Of a DNA stretch of 64,000 nt, positions 25,271 to 34,700 are shown piece after piece. Below the pieces are notes generated by a model, which searched no databases, was not told where the DNA came from, and saw nothing but the letters and a program-made list of their open reading frames with translations. This DNA comes from Maribacter sp044594925. GTDB lineage: Bacteria > Bacteroidota > Bacteroidia > Flavobacteriales > Flavobacteriaceae. Both the position numbers and the translations under genes were made by a program. The stretch covers positions 1,178,001 through 1,242,000 of the forward strand of contig NZ_CP138991.1 in assembly GCF_044594925.1 (NCBI RefSeq), read 5' to 3'. Position 1 is the first letter of the stretch, and each line of letters begins with the position of its first letter.

Positions 25271-26380
25271 TTATTTGATTAATTCTAGTATTCCATTGAC
25301 CGTCAACCATGCTACATCTTCAGCAACTGCACAATCCTTGGTCAAATGTCCAAATTGAACTAGTTCTGAGTCTGCTTTTGACAATACCGTTGGCTGAAAA
25401 AACACCGTCCTATTCTGCAAGACTTCCCTGTAGAGCACAAACAGATTAGAAGCTTTTGGTAGCTTAGCATCTATATGCTCCGCATTTTTGATTAGAATAT
25501 CACAAAATAGCTTGTTGTTATCAGGAATATTAGCGTAATCTTCTATTGTAAAGGATTCAAGGGAATCATTAGAAATGGTTTCAACCGCAGCGAGCAAAGC
25601 ATGAAATATCAATTTCCTAGTTTCTTCCCTTTCATAATCATTGGGGAAATGTCCGGCTTCAAAAAGAATCGTGGGAGTATGGGACATTTGAAAAGCATCA
25701 CCTACACAATTAGAGTTGAAACTATCGTCATATCTACCCACTTGTCCTGGGATTAGGGTTTGCAATGTTTTATTCATCGCCGCTATAAGAAGCATACTAG
25801 CGGCTCTTGTGCTAGAAATATTACGTTCAACATCAAAAGCAGGAGCTAAGAATGAAACGGTAGCGGGTAAATTAGTATCACCAACATTAAAAATAGTTCG
25901 TTGATCATGCATATTGAAACAATAATGCGGTTCAAATTCCTTATAGATATGTCGCAAGATTTGACTCTCAGGTTGCGATAAATCTTGGGCATCCCTATTC
26001 AAATCAATTCCGTTAGCGTTAACTCTTGTGTAAGCCTTTGCACCGTCAGGGTTTAAAATTGGTATAATTTTAAACATACATTCTTCCAAAACCTTTGAAA
26101 CAAACTGTTCGTCAAGTTGCATAAAATACAAAAAATCTAAAATAGCCTTTGTCGTTGTAGATTCATTTCCGTGCATCTGAGACCATATTAGAATTCGTTT
26201 TGGTCCATGGCCAAAAGTGATGCTTTGAATCTTATTCCGTTGAACGGACAAACCAATATCTGTTACCGCAAAATCTGTTGAGAGCGCGCTGAGAAATTCC
26301 TGAATATGTTCGTTGGTTACATACCTTCCTGTAACCTGAGTTATTCTAATTTTTGAATATTCCTTATCCGTTAATATCAT
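25271..26380 (-). CDS. M14-family zinc carboxypeptidase
   Basis: About 369 residues with M14 metallocarboxypeptidase motifs: the zinc pair His70 and Glu73 in QMHGNES, PILNPDGAKAYTRVNANGIDLNRD with the substrate Arg, His158 in FNMHDQR, and a later FEAGHFPNDYERE region. No signal peptide is visible, so it is probably cytoplasmic. The frame extends upstream only to a TTG at 26407; the ATG at 26380 is chosen. The substrate is unknown, perhaps peptides or peptidoglycan fragments. Confidence 0.88.
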   Translation of the reverse strand: MILTDKEYSKIRITQVTGRYVTNEHIQEFLSALSTDFAVTDIGLSVQRNKIQSITFGHGPKRILIWSQMHGNESTTTKAILDFLYFMQLDEQFVSKVLEECMFKIIPILNPDGAKAYTRVNANGIDLNRDAQDLSQPESQILRHIYKEFEPHYCFNMHDQRTIFNVGDTNLPATVSFLAPAFDVERNISSTRAASMLLIAAMNKTLQTLIPGQVGRYDDSFNSNCVGDAFQMSHTPTILFEAGHFPNDYEREETRKLIFHALLAAVETISNDSLESFTIEDYANIPDNNKLFCDILIKNAEHIDAKLPKASNLFVLYREVLQNRTVFFQPTVLSKADSELVQFGHLTKDCAVAEDVAWLTVNGILELIK

Positions 26381-26423
26381 GTCTATTATAAAAATGTAAA
26401 AATACAACGGAAGATATTTACAT

Positions 26424-26466
26424 TTGTAAACAACCGAAATCGCCTAGTTCAGTTATTTGTTTACAA
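26424..26466. promoter_or_regulatory. Inverted operator-like sites TTGTAAACAA
   Basis: TTGTAAACAA occurs at 26424-26433 and, as an exact inverted copy, at 26457-26466. A third near-copy (TTGTAAACGA) is at 26615-26624 beside the XRE gene start. They lie in the shared upstream region of the M14 peptidase and XRE genes, and look like regulator binding sites. Confidence 0.5.
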
Positions 26467-26609
26467 TATTTACAAATATTTATATATTACTAAATAACTA
26501 TCTATTTATCAATATTTTATATATACTAAAATAAAGTTATAATTCAATATTTTTTGGAATTTTAAGGAATACTTAGTATTCAAAAAGGAAGCATATAGCA
26601 GTTATTATA

Positions 26610-26624
26610 TATTTTTGTAAACGA
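26610..26624 (+). promoter_or_regulatory. -7 box of the XRE gene overlapped by an operator-like site
   Basis: TATTTTTG (26610-26617) matches TAnnTTTG and lies 8 bases before the ATG at 26626, so the mRNA would be nearly leaderless. TTGTAAACGA (26615-26624) overlaps it, as expected for an autorepressor site. No TTG is found at the usual upstream spacing. Confidence 0.5.
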
Positions 26625-26625
26625 T

Positions 26626-26994
26626 ATGAAAACCAAAGAGATTGTATATAGAATAGAAAGCATAATGTTACATTATGATTTATCCGCAGCTATTTTTGCA
26701 GACAAAATTGGAGTACAACGATCTGGTATTTCACATTTGCTAAAAGGCAGGAACAAACCTAGTCTAGATTTTATTTTGAAAATTAAGGACGCTTTTCCGG
26801 ATGTAGATGTAAACTGGTTATTATTTGGTCGAGGCAGTCTTGAGGGGAATCAAAACCAAGACAAAGAAAATCCCAAAGCTCTATCCCCTACCAAAGCAAC
26901 GTTATTGCCTAAACCAACACCTAGAGATAAACAGATAGACAGTATTGTTATCTTTTATACTGACGGCACTTTTAAGACACATAAGGAAGTCTAG
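26626..26994 (+). CDS. XRE-family helix-turn-helix regulator
   Basis: A 122-residue protein with an N-terminal Cro/CI-type HTH (about residues 4-68). Seen: LSAAIFADKIGVQRSGISHLL, then KGRNKPSLDFILKIKDAFPDVDVNWLLFGRG, typical of flavobacterial XRE proteins. The C-terminal part is short and polar. The repeated TTGTAAAC sites before it suggest autoregulation, and possibly control of the divergent M14 peptidase gene; this is inference. Confidence 0.9.
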   Translation: MKTKEIVYRIESIMLHYDLSAAIFADKIGVQRSGISHLLKGRNKPSLDFILKIKDAFPDVDVNWLLFGRGSLEGNQNQDKENPKALSPTKATLLPKPTPRDKQIDSIVIFYTDGTFKTHKEV

Positions 26995-27065
26995 TTCTGT
27001 TTGTCAAGAACAATAATTTCTAACAAATATACCGACACAATTCTTTATTTTGTTATTTTGCGCAC

Positions 27066-27443
27066 ATGTTAAAGAAAGTGATTTTCCTAGTGCTTATTAC
27101 ATGTCTAGCGGTAGCTTGTTACCAACCCGAACGCGATTGTAACAATTACAAGACCGGGACTTTTACCTTTGCTTACCAAATTGGTGATAGTTTAAAAACA
27201 GGTAGGTTTGTAAGGGGTGAAAAATACAGTGTAGATTATTTTGACAATAAGATAGACAGTGCCTCTATAAGGTGGTTCAATGATTGTGAGTTTGTATTGC
27301 AAGATCTGGATAGTAAAGTAGGAATTCATTACAAAATAATAGCGACTACCGACAGCTCCTATACCTTCCAATATAAAAATGCTGTAAAGGACCCCAATAA
27401 AAAGCTAGTCGTAAAAACGGGCACTGCCTATAAAACCAACTAA
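27066..27443 (+). CDS. Small lipoprotein of unknown function
   Basis: A 125-residue protein with a lipoprotein signal ending in LAVAC (Cys18). The mature part starts YQPERDCNNYKTGTFTFAY and contains a second Cys in the WFNDCEFVL region. Relatives are often mislabelled as DNA topoisomerase IV in databases, as I recall, but nothing here resembles a topoisomerase. It is followed after 2 bases by the TerC gene, so the pair is probably co-transcribed. Confidence 0.8.
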   Translation: MLKKVIFLVLITCLAVACYQPERDCNNYKTGTFTFAYQIGDSLKTGRFVRGEKYSVDYFDNKIDSASIRWFNDCEFVLQDLDSKVGIHYKIIATTDSSYTFQYKNAVKDPNKKLVVKTGTAYKTN

Positions 27444-27445
27444 TC

Positions 27446-28243
27446 ATGTTCGAAATTTTCACCAGCCCTGATGCATGGATTGCTTTATTGACATTGACCT
27501 TTCTTGAAATAGTTCTTGGTATAGACAATATTATTTTTATTTCCATTGCTGCGGGAAAATTAAAACAAAGCCAACGCAAAAAGGCCACTAATATTGGTCT
27601 TGTGCTAGCCATGGTAATGCGTATTGTACTCTTATTCGGAATTTCGATGCTTACCGCCATGAAAAAGCCATTCTGGGTCATTGACGGCGATTGGATTACT
27701 GGTGGTATTAGCGGACAGTCCATTATACTGTTCGGAGGTGGTTTGTTCTTACTTTACAAAAGTACCAAGGAAATTCATGAAAAAGTTGAGGATAGAGGTC
27801 ACGATGAAAGAGAAGTAACCAATGCGAGAGGCAACACCCTAACAAAAGCTATCATACAGATAACAATAATTAATATCGTATTCTCCTTTGATTCTATTTT
27901 GACCGCCATAGGTATGACCAACGGTATATCTCCAAACCCAAATGATGCTCTACTCCTTATGGTCATAGCCGTAGTCATTTCTGTAATTATTATGATGCTA
28001 TTCGCTAACCCTGTCGGTGACTTTGTAAGCAAACATCCTTCGATTCAAATTTTAGGACTATCCTTTTTAATATTGATCGGGTTTATGCTGATAGCGGAAG
28101 CAGCCCATTTGAGTCACTTAATTGTCTTTGGCAATGAAGTAGGCACAATACCCAAAGGATACCTCTATTTCGCCATTGCTTTCTCCCTAATGGTAGAATT
28201 CTTTGACTTACGAATGAAGAAGAATAGCACAAAGAAGTCATAG
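27446..28243 (+). CDS. TerC-family integral membrane protein
   Basis: A 265-residue multi-span protein with seven or so membrane helices. Seen: FLEIVLGIDNIIFISIAAGK and, in the second half, FSFDSILTAIGMT, the paired acidic motifs of the TerC family. TerC-type proteins are linked to tellurite resistance and, in other bacteria, to manganese export and metalation of exported proteins. The preceding lipoprotein gene could be a partner; no ter genes are nearby. Confidence 0.93.
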   Translation: MFEIFTSPDAWIALLTLTFLEIVLGIDNIIFISIAAGKLKQSQRKKATNIGLVLAMVMRIVLLFGISMLTAMKKPFWVIDGDWITGGISGQSIILFGGGLFLLYKSTKEIHEKVEDRGHDEREVTNARGNTLTKAIIQITIINIVFSFDSILTAIGMTNGISPNPNDALLLMVIAVVISVIIMMLFANPVGDFVSKHPSIQILGLSFLILIGFMLIAEAAHLSHLIVFGNEVGTIPKGYLYFAIAFSLMVEFFDLRMKKNSTKKS

Positions 28244-28417
28244 GTAAGGTATTGATTGACTAATAGCATCCTTGTTTGAAGATTCATTTTAAAATTGCCG
28301 CAAAGAAGTAAGAGTTATTGATATAATAATAGTCTTGAAACCAAAATAATGGATGTTTCAATACGTAACTTCAAAAAGAACAGAGACGCCTATACTAATA
28401 TAAAAGTATGCCTCTAA

Positions 28418-29374
28418 TTAATTAGGCCTACTAAAAGCCATTTCAGGATTCTCAGACTTCTGCTTATTGAATAAACGCTGTTGTTGTTTTACGGTCATGG
28501 TACTACCGTCATGGCTCCAGCCCGGAGGGCCAAAAATATACATCAATTTGTGGGAAAACTTATCTACCTTCTTCACATCCGCCCAAATGTCTTTGAACTC
28601 ATGGGTTAAAATCACTATTGGGTTATATGATTGAGGGGCGTGAATAACACCGAACTTTACATCAACATCGTCATCTAACTCTTTCCAGGTTCCAAAAATC
28701 TTATCAAAAATATTAAGAAAGCCTCCGTGATTCTTATCCAAATATTCTACATTTTGTGAATGGTGCACTTGATGCATAGTGTGGGTATTAAAGATTTTCT
28801 CGACCCAGCCCATTTTTGGAACGTATTTGGAATGTAGTTGAAACTGCCAAAAGGACTCAATAGCCAACGCAAAAATAACTACCTCGACAGGAAAACCAAC
28901 TGCCGGCATCCACATGTAAAAGAATGGCTTGTACAACAAGGTGAACCAACCATTTCTTATTGCAGTACCCAAATTAAAATGATCTGAAGAATGATGCACA
29001 ATATGCGCCGCCCATAGCACACGTATTTCATGGTTGGCCCTGTGGAACCAATAATAAGTGAAGTCATCTGCTAATTGACACAATACAAAAACATACCATG
29101 CGTATCCGAAAGACTCATAACCCATAATATTGGTGCGAACACCATCTACTAACGGATTAAACAACTCATACGTAAAATTAAAAACAACAATAAGAACCGT
29201 CAATTTTATTAATGGACCTAGAATAGCACTACCAATACCCATTGCGCCACTCGCCATGAGGTCTTTCCAAACGTACAAATCTTCATCGCCATGCGTGTGA
29301 CTGTACGTTAATTCCAACAAAATAAGGGCTATAAAACAGGGTACTCCGTAAATGAGGGGGTTTGTTAAATCCAT
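28418..29374 (-). CDS. Sterol desaturase / fatty acid hydroxylase family enzyme
   Basis: A 318-residue membrane di-iron enzyme family member. Seen: several hydrophobic segments and His clusters HRANH, HIVHHSSDH and HTMHQVHHSQN, which form the metal site in this superfamily. Substrates range from sterols to carotenoids and ether lipids, and cannot be told from sequence. A second, distinct member lies at 44566-45450. The stop is preceded by a 174-base gene-free stretch after terC. Confidence 0.9.
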   Translation of the reverse strand: MDLTNPLIYGVPCFIALILLELTYSHTHGDEDLYVWKDLMASGAMGIGSAILGPLIKLTVLIVVFNFTYELFNPLVDGVRTNIMGYESFGYAWYVFVLCQLADDFTYYWFHRANHEIRVLWAAHIVHHSSDHFNLGTAIRNGWFTLLYKPFFYMWMPAVGFPVEVVIFALAIESFWQFQLHSKYVPKMGWVEKIFNTHTMHQVHHSQNVEYLDKNHGGFLNIFDKIFGTWKELDDDVDVKFGVIHAPQSYNPIVILTHEFKDIWADVKKVDKFSHKLMYIFGPPGWSHDGSTMTVKQQQRLFNKQKSENPEMAFSRPN

Positions 29375-29426
29375 TCTCTAATTCAATTTTTTGCTAAATA
29401 TAGTTATTAATGCTACGACAATGTAA

Positions 29427-29482
29427 CTTGTTTAACCTTTAACGCCATATAAAATAGCTAACAACGCCTATTGTTAAACAAG
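29427..29482. repeat. Perfect 10-base inverted repeat downstream of mscL
   Basis: CTTGTTTAAC (29427-29436) and GTTAAACAAG (29473-29482) are exact inverted copies separated by 36 bases. They lie immediately beyond the mscL stop codon. Possible uses are an RNA 3' hairpin or a protein binding site; there is no strong T-run. Confidence 0.5.
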
Positions 29483-29486
29483 GATA

Positions 29487-29918
29487 CTAGTCTTTCTTTT
29501 CTTGTAAAATTCTATTCTGCTCCTTCATTAATTTTTCAAGATTGGACAAAAGCTGAATTTGTTTTGGGGTTTCGACCTCCATATTTTCGGGATCTTCAGC
29601 TTTATTCTTGAATTTGTTTATAAATTTTAATACAACAAAAATGGTAAAAGCAATAATAGAAAAATCAATAAGCACCTCCATAAATTCTCCGTAACCGATT
29701 GCCACCTCTTCAACACCGACCGCAGCATTTCTTAAAATCCATTTCTTGTTGATTAGGTTCACATCGTCAGTCAACAAAGAAAGTGGTGGCATTACTACTT
29801 TTTTGACCAAAGTATTGACCACATTGTTGAATGCGGTGCCTATGATAATACCGATAGCCATGTCTATCATATTACCTTTTACGGCGAAATTCTTAAAGTC
29901 TTGAAATAATTTTTTCAT
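29487..29918 (-). CDS. mscL: Large-conductance mechanosensitive channel
   Basis: A 143-residue pentameric channel that opens at high membrane tension to protect against osmotic downshock. Seen: the N-terminal helix FQDFKNFAVKGNMIDMAIGIIIGTAF, the first membrane segment and VNTLVKKVVMPPLSLL, a periplasmic loop, the second membrane segment (VLIDFSIIAFTIFVVLKFI) and the charged C-terminal helix. It follows parC by 9 bases, so it shares the parE-parC transcript. Confidence 0.96.
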   Translation of the reverse strand: MKKLFQDFKNFAVKGNMIDMAIGIIIGTAFNNVVNTLVKKVVMPPLSLLTDDVNLINKKWILRNAAVGVEEVAIGYGEFMEVLIDFSIIAFTIFVVLKFINKFKNKAEDPENMEVETPKQIQLLSNLEKLMKEQNRILQEKKD

Positions 29919-29927
29919 AACACCAAA

Positions 29928-32609
29928 CTAGAAAAGAGTAATTTGACCTTCGTCCCCGTCATTCTCATCTGTAGAGGTATCTGTATTTTTTTTGGCATCA
30001 GTTTTGTCATCCACACTTGTAGATACATCCTCTTCACCAACGACCTCCATATCCACAGGTTTCGCTTCTTTCACTTCTTCATAGGGTAGCGGCTCTAAAG
30101 CATTTATGTTTTTTACTTTCTCTGTAATTAACTGATTTCCTAGGGCTTTTATGCCCTTAACTGAAATAAAGCTTTCTACTTCAACGGTAAGACTTTCCTT
30201 TGGCTCTTTACCTCTCGGTTTCGGAAATTCTATTTCAATAACAGGTCTCCAATCTGTAGAGATTAATTCCAGATACGATTTAGGGTGGTCAGAAATAAAG
30301 AGCTCTTCTTTGTGTTCGTTTTCAACTTGAAAACGTTTTAAATAATACCGTTCCTTTTCGCCTTCCCAATATATTGCCGATAATGGTTTTTCCGGAATCC
30401 ATTTCTCCAACACGATCATATCATCGTCAAAACGCGAGGTCAATACTGGAAGTATTGTTTTTACGATACCTTTTTGGGTAACGACAAGCAAAAGGTCATC
30501 ACCTCTGAACTCACCAATTAACTCTCCCCTACCATCCACATTAAGACGTCTTACCACGTCATCGAACCAAATTTTTCTTGGTTTTAAGGTAGAAACTCCT
30601 TTTTCTTTAAGTTCAATACGTTTTACAGTGTACTTGGTGACAATATTTCCTTTAGAACCCCTACCCTTGATAAGAACATCCGCAAAATCGATATCCCATT
30701 TTAATTTTTTAATACTTCCTGCCTGCCTTAGGTTTACCGTAACTACCTCTGCCTCACCATTGGGATTCGCTGTAAAGTAGAGCACTTGAGAATTAGGGCT
30801 TCCTGCCGTTAAATCATAAGGTTTGTCCCTAGTGACCGCTGTTACATTAAAACGCTTTATATACGTTGCCCCGCCTTTACCATCTTTATAGATAAGATTG
30901 TAGGTAGTACGTTTGTCCTTTTTCTTGAATACGGCCACATGTATAATATTCTTACCTATAAAGGTCTTTGAATCTACCTTAGTGATCTGCATTTTACCAT
31001 CTTTGGTAAACACAATGATGTCATCTATGTCACTACAATCGGTAATATATTCATCGCGCCTTAAAGAAGTTCCAACAAAGCCTTCCTCCCTATTCACATA
31101 GAGCTTTGTATTTCTGATAACCACTTTGGTTGCAATAATATCATCGAATACGCGAATCTCTGATTTACGCTCGCGCCCTTTACCATAAGTGCTTTTGAGT
31201 TTTTTAAAGTAATCGATTGCAAAATCTATCAAATGCTCCAAGTGATGCTTAACCTCTGCAATACGCTCCTCTAAAGTATCTAACTGCTGCTGTGCCTTAT
31301 CCAAATCAAATTTGGAAATTCTTTTGATGCGTATTTCTGTTAATCTTACGATATCGGCTTCAGTGACAGCTCTTCTTAAATGTTTCGTGTGTGGTTTTAA
31401 ACCTTTGTCAATAGCCTTAATTACACCTTCCCAAGTCTCTTCCTCCTCAATATCCCTGTATATTCTGTTTTCAATAAAAATTCGTTCCAAGGAAGCAAAG
31501 TGCCACTGTTCCTCAAGCTCAGCGAGCTGAAGTTCTAGTTCTTGCTTTAATAATTCTACCGTAGCCTCGGTAGAACGTTTTAACATCTCGGTCACGCCAA
31601 TAAAAAGTGGCTTGTTGTCCTCAATAATACATCCCAAGGGTGATATTGATGATTCGCAAGCTGTAAATGCATATAAAGCATCTATCGTTTTGTCAGGAGA
31701 AATTCCCGAAGGGAGATGCACCAATATCTCAACATCGGCAGCAGTATTATCCTCAATTTTCTTTATTTTAATCTTACCCTTATCGTTTGCCTTTAAGATA
31801 GAGTCTATTAAAGAAGAGGTGTTGGTTCCGTATGGTATCTCGTTGATAACAAGTGTGTTCTTACTTTGTTGTGAAATTTTTGCGCGCACTCTAATTTTAC
31901 CGCCCCTGAGTCCGTCGTTGTAATTAGTGACATCTATGATACCCGATGTCGGAAAATCTGGAACAATAGTGAAGCGTTGCCCTTTTAAGTGTTTAATGGA
32001 GGCATCAATAAGTTCTATAAAATTATGGGGGAGAATTTTTGTTGAAAGTCCGACAGCTATTCCTTCTGCTCCTTGCGCTAGCAATAACGGAAATTTTACG
32101 GGAAGGTTTACAGGCTCCTTTTTTCTACCGTCATAAGATTGTTGCCATTCCGTAATTTTAGGACTGAACACTACTTCAAGAGCAAATTTAGATAAACGAG
32201 CTTCTATATATCTTGAAGCAGCGGCCCTATCTCCCGTTAAAATATTACCCCAGTTTCCTTGCGTATCTATCAAAAGGTCTTTTTGACCAATTTGAACCAT
32301 AGCGTCTGCAATACTGGCATCACCATGTGGATGGTATTGCATAGTATGCCCTACAACATTTGCAACCTTATTGTAACGCCCATCATCCAATTCTTTCAAC
32401 GAATGCATAATCCTACGTTGTACAGGCTTAAACCCATCTTCAATTGCAGGTACGGCGCGTTCTAAGATAACGTAAGAGGCGTAATCTAGGAACCAATCCT
32501 TATACATACCGGTGACCCTGGTAAGTGCTTCGGTAGTTTCTTCCCCAGATGCCCCTTCAGGTGCGGTATTATCTTGTTGTTCCTCGTTCAGTTCTTCATT
32601 TTCTTCCAT
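29928..32609 (-). CDS. parC: DNA topoisomerase IV subunit A
   Basis: The DNA cleavage/rejoining subunit that decatenates chromosomes. Seen: 893 residues, the quinolone-pocket region YHPHGDASIADAMVQIGQ, catalytic Tyr134 in RAAASRYIEARLS, the coiled-coil domain, and a degenerate beta-pinwheel C-terminal region with an acidic end (after about residue 845). The order parE-parC with a 31-base gap supports topo IV rather than gyrase. The N-terminus carries a 30-residue acidic extension before RVTGMYKDWFLDYAS. Confidence 0.95.
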   Translation of the reverse strand: MEENEELNEEQQDNTAPEGASGEETTEALTRVTGMYKDWFLDYASYVILERAVPAIEDGFKPVQRRIMHSLKELDDGRYNKVANVVGHTMQYHPHGDASIADAMVQIGQKDLLIDTQGNWGNILTGDRAAASRYIEARLSKFALEVVFSPKITEWQQSYDGRKKEPVNLPVKFPLLLAQGAEGIAVGLSTKILPHNFIELIDASIKHLKGQRFTIVPDFPTSGIIDVTNYNDGLRGGKIRVRAKISQQSKNTLVINEIPYGTNTSSLIDSILKANDKGKIKIKKIEDNTAADVEILVHLPSGISPDKTIDALYAFTACESSISPLGCIIEDNKPLFIGVTEMLKRSTEATVELLKQELELQLAELEEQWHFASLERIFIENRIYRDIEEEETWEGVIKAIDKGLKPHTKHLRRAVTEADIVRLTEIRIKRISKFDLDKAQQQLDTLEERIAEVKHHLEHLIDFAIDYFKKLKSTYGKGRERKSEIRVFDDIIATKVVIRNTKLYVNREEGFVGTSLRRDEYITDCSDIDDIIVFTKDGKMQITKVDSKTFIGKNIIHVAVFKKKDKRTTYNLIYKDGKGGATYIKRFNVTAVTRDKPYDLTAGSPNSQVLYFTANPNGEAEVVTVNLRQAGSIKKLKWDIDFADVLIKGRGSKGNIVTKYTVKRIELKEKGVSTLKPRKIWFDDVVRRLNVDGRGELIGEFRGDDLLLVVTQKGIVKTILPVLTSRFDDDMIVLEKWIPEKPLSAIYWEGEKERYYLKRFQVENEHKEELFISDHPKSYLELISTDWRPVIEIEFPKPRGKEPKESLTVEVESFISVKGIKALGNQLITEKVKNINALEPLPYEEVKEAKPVDMEVVGEEDVSTSVDDKTDAKKNTDTSTDENDGDEGQITLF

Positions 32610-32640
32610 TCAGAAGGAATCGTATTTATGCTATTTATAA

Positions 32641-34497
32641 TTATTTTTCTTCTATTAAATCAACCTCAACCTTCAGGTTTTCAATGATAAACTCTTGTCT
32701 GTCCGGCGTATTTTTACCCATATAGAAACTGAGTAGTTCTTCGATGGACATGGCTTTATCCAACATTACCGGTTCTAATCTAATATCATCACCGATAAAA
32801 TGCTGAAACTCATCTGGAGATATTTCACCTAAGCCCTTAAAACGCGTAATTTCCGGCTTTCCGGTCAGCTTATTAATGGCATTTTGGCGTTCTTCATCGC
32901 TATAACAGTATATTGTTTCTTTTTTATTTCTAACTCTAAACAGCGGGGTTTGTAAAATATACAAATGGTTCTCTTTTATGAGTTCAGGGAAAAATTGCAA
33001 GAAAAAGGTTATCAATAATAAGCGAATATGCATTCCGTCTACATCGGCATCCGTTGCAATTACGATATTGTTATAGCGAAGGTCTTCCATAGACTCTTCA
33101 ATATTTAATGCTGCTTGCAAAAGATTGAATTCCTCATTTTCGTACACAATCTTTTTAGACATACCATAAGAGTTTAAGGGCTTGCCTCTTAAACTAAAAA
33201 CTGCTTGTGTATTTACATCCCTAGATTTGGTTATAGACCCAGAAGCGGAATCGCCCTCCGTTATAAATAGGGTGCTGTCTAAGCGGTTATCTTTTTTCAT
33301 GTCGCCAAGATGTACCCGACAGTCTCTTAGCTTCTTATTGTGGAGGTTTGCCTTTTTAGCACGGTCCTTGGCAAGCTTACGAATACCTGATAATTCCTTA
33401 CGTTCCTTTTCCGCCATGATAATCTTGCGCTGCAATTTATCTGCGGTCTCTGGGTTCTTATGAAGATAGTTATCTAAATACTTTCCAATAAAATCGTTGA
33501 TATAACTACGTACGGTAGGGAAATCTCCTCCCATTTCGGTGGAACCTAATTTAGTCTTGGTCTGACTTTCAAAAACAGGTTCCGTTACCTTTATGGCAAT
33601 GGCTGAAATAATACTCTTTCTTATGTCTGAAGCATCATAGCTCTTACCATAATAATCCCTAATAGTCTTTACAATGGCTTCCCTAAAAGCTGCCTGATGA
33701 GTTCCACCTTGCGTGGTATGCTGCCCATTTACAAAGGAGTGGTACTCCTCACTGTACTGGGTTTTACTATGTGTAATGGCCACTTCAATATCATCACCTT
33801 TCAAATGAATAACAGGATAGAGCATATCCTCGGTGTTATTATTATCCTCAAGAAGGTCTTTTAAACCGTTTTCAGAATGAAATTTTTCACCATTAAATAT
33901 TATCGTCAACCCAGGGTTTAGGTAGACATAATTTTTGAGCATTCGCTCTACGTACTCATTACGGTATTTATAATTCTTGAAAATTGTTTCATCCGGAATA
34001 AAGGTAACCTTGGTGCCTTTTCTTTTAGAACTGTCTATTGGTCCTTCTTCTTGTTCCAAGTTACCGCAACTAAACTGGGCGGTTTTAATCTGATTATCAC
34101 GAGAAGACTGCACTTCAAAAAAGCTGGACAAAGCATTGACCGCTTTTGTACCAACCCCGTTTAACCCTACCGATTTTTTAAAGGCCCTACTATCGTACTT
34201 ACCACCGGTATTCATTTTGGAAACCACATCCACCACTTTACCTAATGGAATACCCCGGCCATAATCGCGTACCTTAACGGTCTTATCCTTAATAACGATT
34301 TCGATGGTCTTCCCAGAGCCCATTACAAATTCATCGATACAGTTATCAATAACTTCCTTTAGGAGAATATAGATGCCATCATCGGCGGAAGAACCATCAC
34401 CCAATTTTCCAATATACATCCCAGGACGAAGACGAATGTGTTCCTTCCAGTCTAGCGAACGTATATTATCTTCTGTATACTTGGTGTTTTGGGACAT
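32641..34497 (-). CDS. parE: DNA topoisomerase IV subunit B
   Basis: The ATPase subunit of topo IV. Seen: 618 residues, the GHKL ATP site (EVIDNCIDEF, DYGRGIPLG, GLNGVGTKAVNALS), the TOPRIM motifs EGDSASGS and DADVDGMHIR, and the C-terminal RFKGLGEISPDEF. Its length lacks the insert found in many gyrase B proteins, in line with ParE. It is the first gene of the parE-parC-mscL unit. Confidence 0.95.
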   Translation of the reverse strand: MSQNTKYTEDNIRSLDWKEHIRLRPGMYIGKLGDGSSADDGIYILLKEVIDNCIDEFVMGSGKTIEIVIKDKTVKVRDYGRGIPLGKVVDVVSKMNTGGKYDSRAFKKSVGLNGVGTKAVNALSSFFEVQSSRDNQIKTAQFSCGNLEQEEGPIDSSKRKGTKVTFIPDETIFKNYKYRNEYVERMLKNYVYLNPGLTIIFNGEKFHSENGLKDLLEDNNNTEDMLYPVIHLKGDDIEVAITHSKTQYSEEYHSFVNGQHTTQGGTHQAAFREAIVKTIRDYYGKSYDASDIRKSIISAIAIKVTEPVFESQTKTKLGSTEMGGDFPTVRSYINDFIGKYLDNYLHKNPETADKLQRKIIMAEKERKELSGIRKLAKDRAKKANLHNKKLRDCRVHLGDMKKDNRLDSTLFITEGDSASGSITKSRDVNTQAVFSLRGKPLNSYGMSKKIVYENEEFNLLQAALNIEESMEDLRYNNIVIATDADVDGMHIRLLLITFFLQFFPELIKENHLYILQTPLFRVRNKKETIYCYSDEERQNAINKLTGKPEITRFKGLGEISPDEFQHFIGDDIRLEPVMLDKAMSIEELLSFYMGKNTPDRQEFIIENLKVEVDLIEEK

Positions 34498-34700
34498 TTA
34501 ACTCAAAATTATGAAAGTGTCGTTAAAGATAGCACGACTATCAAAAAGATAAAACACCTCTTTCGTAAAGTAATTAACAATGAAATCAAGGATTTTGTTG
34601 ATATCAATAACAACTAAGTGGATATCTAAAACTATGAGACTACCTGTATCTAGAAAAAAATGAAGGAAAGAAGCTAAGAACTGTATAAAAACTAATGGCG

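Noticed and set aside
28244..28417. Gap after the TerC gene
   Set aside because: No ORF, hairpin with a T-run or promoter match was found; only AT-rich sequence.
34498..34700. AT-rich gap before parE
   Set aside because: A TATCTTTT sequence resembles a -7 box but the spacing to any TTG is wrong, and no gene or clear hairpin is visible.
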